From DATAVK01 sp036267755 (GTDB lineage: Bacteria; Actinomycetota; Actinomycetes; JAFAQI01), in NCBI GenBank assembly GCA_036267755.1, contig DATAVK010000125.1:1-33107 (forward strand): 33,107 nt of DNA, given 5' to 3'. Positions 31,629 to 33,107 of this stretch are shown one piece after another; position 1 is the stretch's first letter; each line of letters begins with the position of its first letter. The position numbers and the translations under genes were made by a program. Below the pieces are notes generated by a model. The model saw only the letters and a program-made list of their open reading frames with translations. It was not told the origin of the DNA and made no database searches.

Positions 31629-33107
31629 AGGCAGCCGGCTCCGAGCAGCTCCTTGAGGTCGGCCATCAGTGCCGGTGTCGCTGTGACGCGCAGCCGTTCG
31701 TCGAGCCGCAGCACCGTCGACCGGCCGCCGGACTGCAGCTCGAGGCGGACCTCGGTGGTGCCCGGATGCGTCGCCAGCACGTCCTTGAGCCGGTCGACCA
31801 CCGGCGGGGTGCAGCGGGTCGCTGGCAGTGCGAGCGTGATCGGGCCGCGCGGTCCCTCGGAGACGTCCGGGACCGAGACCTCCATCGCGATTAGCCGGGG
31901 CACGTCCTCCCGCTTGTCCAGCCGGGCCCGGATCAGCAGCACGGCGTCCTCGGCGAGGTGGACGCCACACACCAGGTACGACGCCGGGAAGAACAACACC
32001 TCGACGACGCCCTCGAGGTCCTCGAGCGTCGCGGTGGCCCAGGCGTCGCCGCGCTTGGTCATCTTGCGGGTGACCGTCGAGAGGATCCCGCCGACGGTCA
32101 GGATCTCGCCGTCGCGGTGTTCCTCGCCGGACAGTGACGCGAGCGAGCAGTCCGCCGCCGCGGCGAGCACGTGCTCGATGCCGAGCAGCGGATGGTCGGA
32201 GACGTACAGCCCGAGCATCTCTCGCTCGTAGGCCAGCAGCGTCGTCTTCTCCCACTCCGTGACCGGGATGGTGAGCTCGAGTCCCAGGCTCGGCGCGGCT
32301 CCGTCACCGTCGCCGGAGCCGAACAGGTCGAACTGGCCGACCGCCTCGGCGCGCTTGGTGTCCATGCACGCATCGACGGCTTCGGCGTGCACCCGGAGCA
32401 GCCCCTGCCGGGTGTGACCGAGCGAGTCGAAGGCACCGGCCTTGATCAGCGACTCGATGACCTTCTTGTTGCAGACCACCGGCTCGACCTTGGCCAGGAA
32501 GTCGGCGAAGTCGGCGAACGCGCCCTTCGACCGCCGAGTGGCACAGATCGAGGCGACCACGTTCGCGCCGACGTTGCGGATCGACTCGAGACCGAACCGG
32601 ATGTCGGTGCCGACCGGCGAGAAGTCGGCGTGGGAGGTGTTGACGTCCGGTGGCAGGACCTTGAGACCCATCCGCCGGCACTCGTGGAGATACAGCGCGC
32701 TCTTGTCCTTGTCGTCCCGCACCGACGTGAGCAACGCGGCCATGTACTCCGCGGGATAGCGGCCCTTGAGGAACGCGGTCCAGTACGACACCAGGCCGTA
32801 GCCCGCCGAGTGCGACTTGTTGAAGGCGTAGTCGGCGAACGGGATCAGCGTCTCCCACAGCTTCGCGACCGCGGGCTCGGTGTAGCCGTTCGCCTTCATC
32901 CCGTTGCTGAAGGGGATGTACTCCTTGTCGAGGATGGCCTTCTTCTTCTTGCCCATCGCGCGGCGAAGCAGGTCGGCCTGACCGAGGGTGTAGCCGGCGA
33001 CCTTCTGCGCGATCGCCATCACCTGCTCCTGGTAGACGATCACGCCGTAGGTCTCGGCCAGGATCTCCGAGAGCGCCTCGGCGAGCTCCGGGTGAACGGG
33101 GTCCATC
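31619..33107 (-). CDS. dnaE: DNA polymerase III alpha subunit, partial (5' end outside window)
   Basis: The C-terminal ~496 residues of the replicative polymerase (full length ~1180). At the edge, ETYGVIVYQEQVMAIAQ and FNKSHSAGYGLVSYWTAFLK match the finger/beta-binding part of the DnaE family. A helix-hairpin-helix region follows (SIRNVGANVVASI), then the OB-fold (TVGGILSTVTRKMTKRGDAWATATLEDLEG) and the C-terminal tail region. The PHP and palm domains with the catalytic aspartates lie beyond the window. The open frame continues to the edge. Without the N-terminus, dnaE1 versus dnaE2 cannot be settled fully, but the FGLESIRNVG stretch and the full-length C-terminal tail fit the replicative DnaE1 type. 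The stop lies in a tandem repeat. Confidence 0.95.
   Translation of the reverse strand, partial: MDPVHPELAEALSEILAETYGVIVYQEQVMAIAQKVAGYTLGQADLLRRAMGKKKKAILDKEYIPFSNGMKANGYTEPAVAKLWETLIPFADYAFNKSHSAGYGLVSYWTAFLKGRYPAEYMAALLTSVRDDKDKSALYLHECRRMGLKVLPPDVNTSHADFSPVGTDIRFGLESIRNVGANVVASICATRRSKGAFADFADFLAKVEPVVCNKKVIESLIKAGAFDSLGHTRQGLLRVHAEAVDACMDTKRAEAVGQFDLFGSGDGDGAAPSLGLELTIPVTEWEKTTLLAYEREMLGLYVSDHPLLGIEHVLAAAADCSLASLSGEEHRDGEILTVGGILSTVTRKMTKRGDAWATATLEDLEGVVEVLFFPASYLVCGVHLAEDAVLLIRARLDKREDVPRLIAMEVSVPDVSEGPRGPITLALPATRCTPPVVDRLKDVLATHPGTTEVRLELQSGGRSTVLRLDERLRVTATPALMADLKELLGAGCLAV

Noticed and set aside
1..33107. CRISPR array, prophage, transposase or integrase
   Set aside because: No regularly spaced repeats and no frame with transposase, integrase or phage motifs were found.

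Overview
The window is high-GC DNA whose genes and order point to an actinomycete (Actinomycetota). The clues are an ANTAR response regulator of the PdtaR type, a Trp-associated membrane protein, a HisA of the dual-function PriA type with no trpF nearby, GTG starts, and an order polA - gltBD - lgt - trp - his - dnaE that recalls Streptomyces and its relatives. The genus cannot be named from this. Nearly all genes lie on the minus strand. The exceptions are one tRNA, one candidate small RNA, a short-chain dehydrogenase and a DinB/maleylpyruvate-isomerase-like protein. No gene-free stretch exceeds 300 bp.

Layout from left to right: polA (its 3' end is outside the window), a GNAT acetyltransferase, a 275-bp intergenic region with a candidate plus-strand small RNA, the ANTAR regulator, a divergent tRNA with anticodon CAA, and a PfpI/DJ-1 protein. 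Then come gltD and gltB (NADPH glutamate synthase), followed by a tightly coupled run read leftward as trpC-trpB-trpA-lgt-VIT1. Right of trpC is a sugar-porter MFS gene, then a unit read leftward as priA/hisA-PPOX-hisF-hisI-trpE-Trp membrane protein. The remaining histidine genes are hisH and hisB (one unit) and hisC and hisD (another). The SDR gene separates hisA from hisH, and the DinB-like gene separates hisB from hisC; both are on the opposite strand. Between hisD and dnaE is a six-gene operon read leftward: acyltransferase, MGDG-synthase-like glycosyltransferase, polysaccharide deacetylase, ABC ATPase, ABC permease and a small membrane protein. dnaE is cut at its 5' end by the window edge.

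The metabolic genes share one theme. GltBD makes glutamate, which supplies nitrogen for histidine and tryptophan synthesis; HisH uses glutamine, and PriA can serve both pathways. hisG, hisE, trpD and trpG are not here. Most junctions inside units are ATGA or GTGA overlaps, so translation is probably coupled.

Points for a second look: (1) a perfect 50-bp palindrome with no spacer between the divergent hisA and SDR starts; (2) a stand-alone small RNA candidate with promoter, 11-bp closing stem, inner hairpin and T-run; (3) a TAnnnT box 6-7 nt before the start codon at eight unit-leading genes, which suggests leaderless mRNAs; (4) an identical 14-mer over the hisD and trpC starts; (5) the envelope-type operon next to dnaE; (6) a tRNA with a leucine anticodon but a short variable loop; and (7) three TGATC-AGG repeats upstream of the MFS gene.
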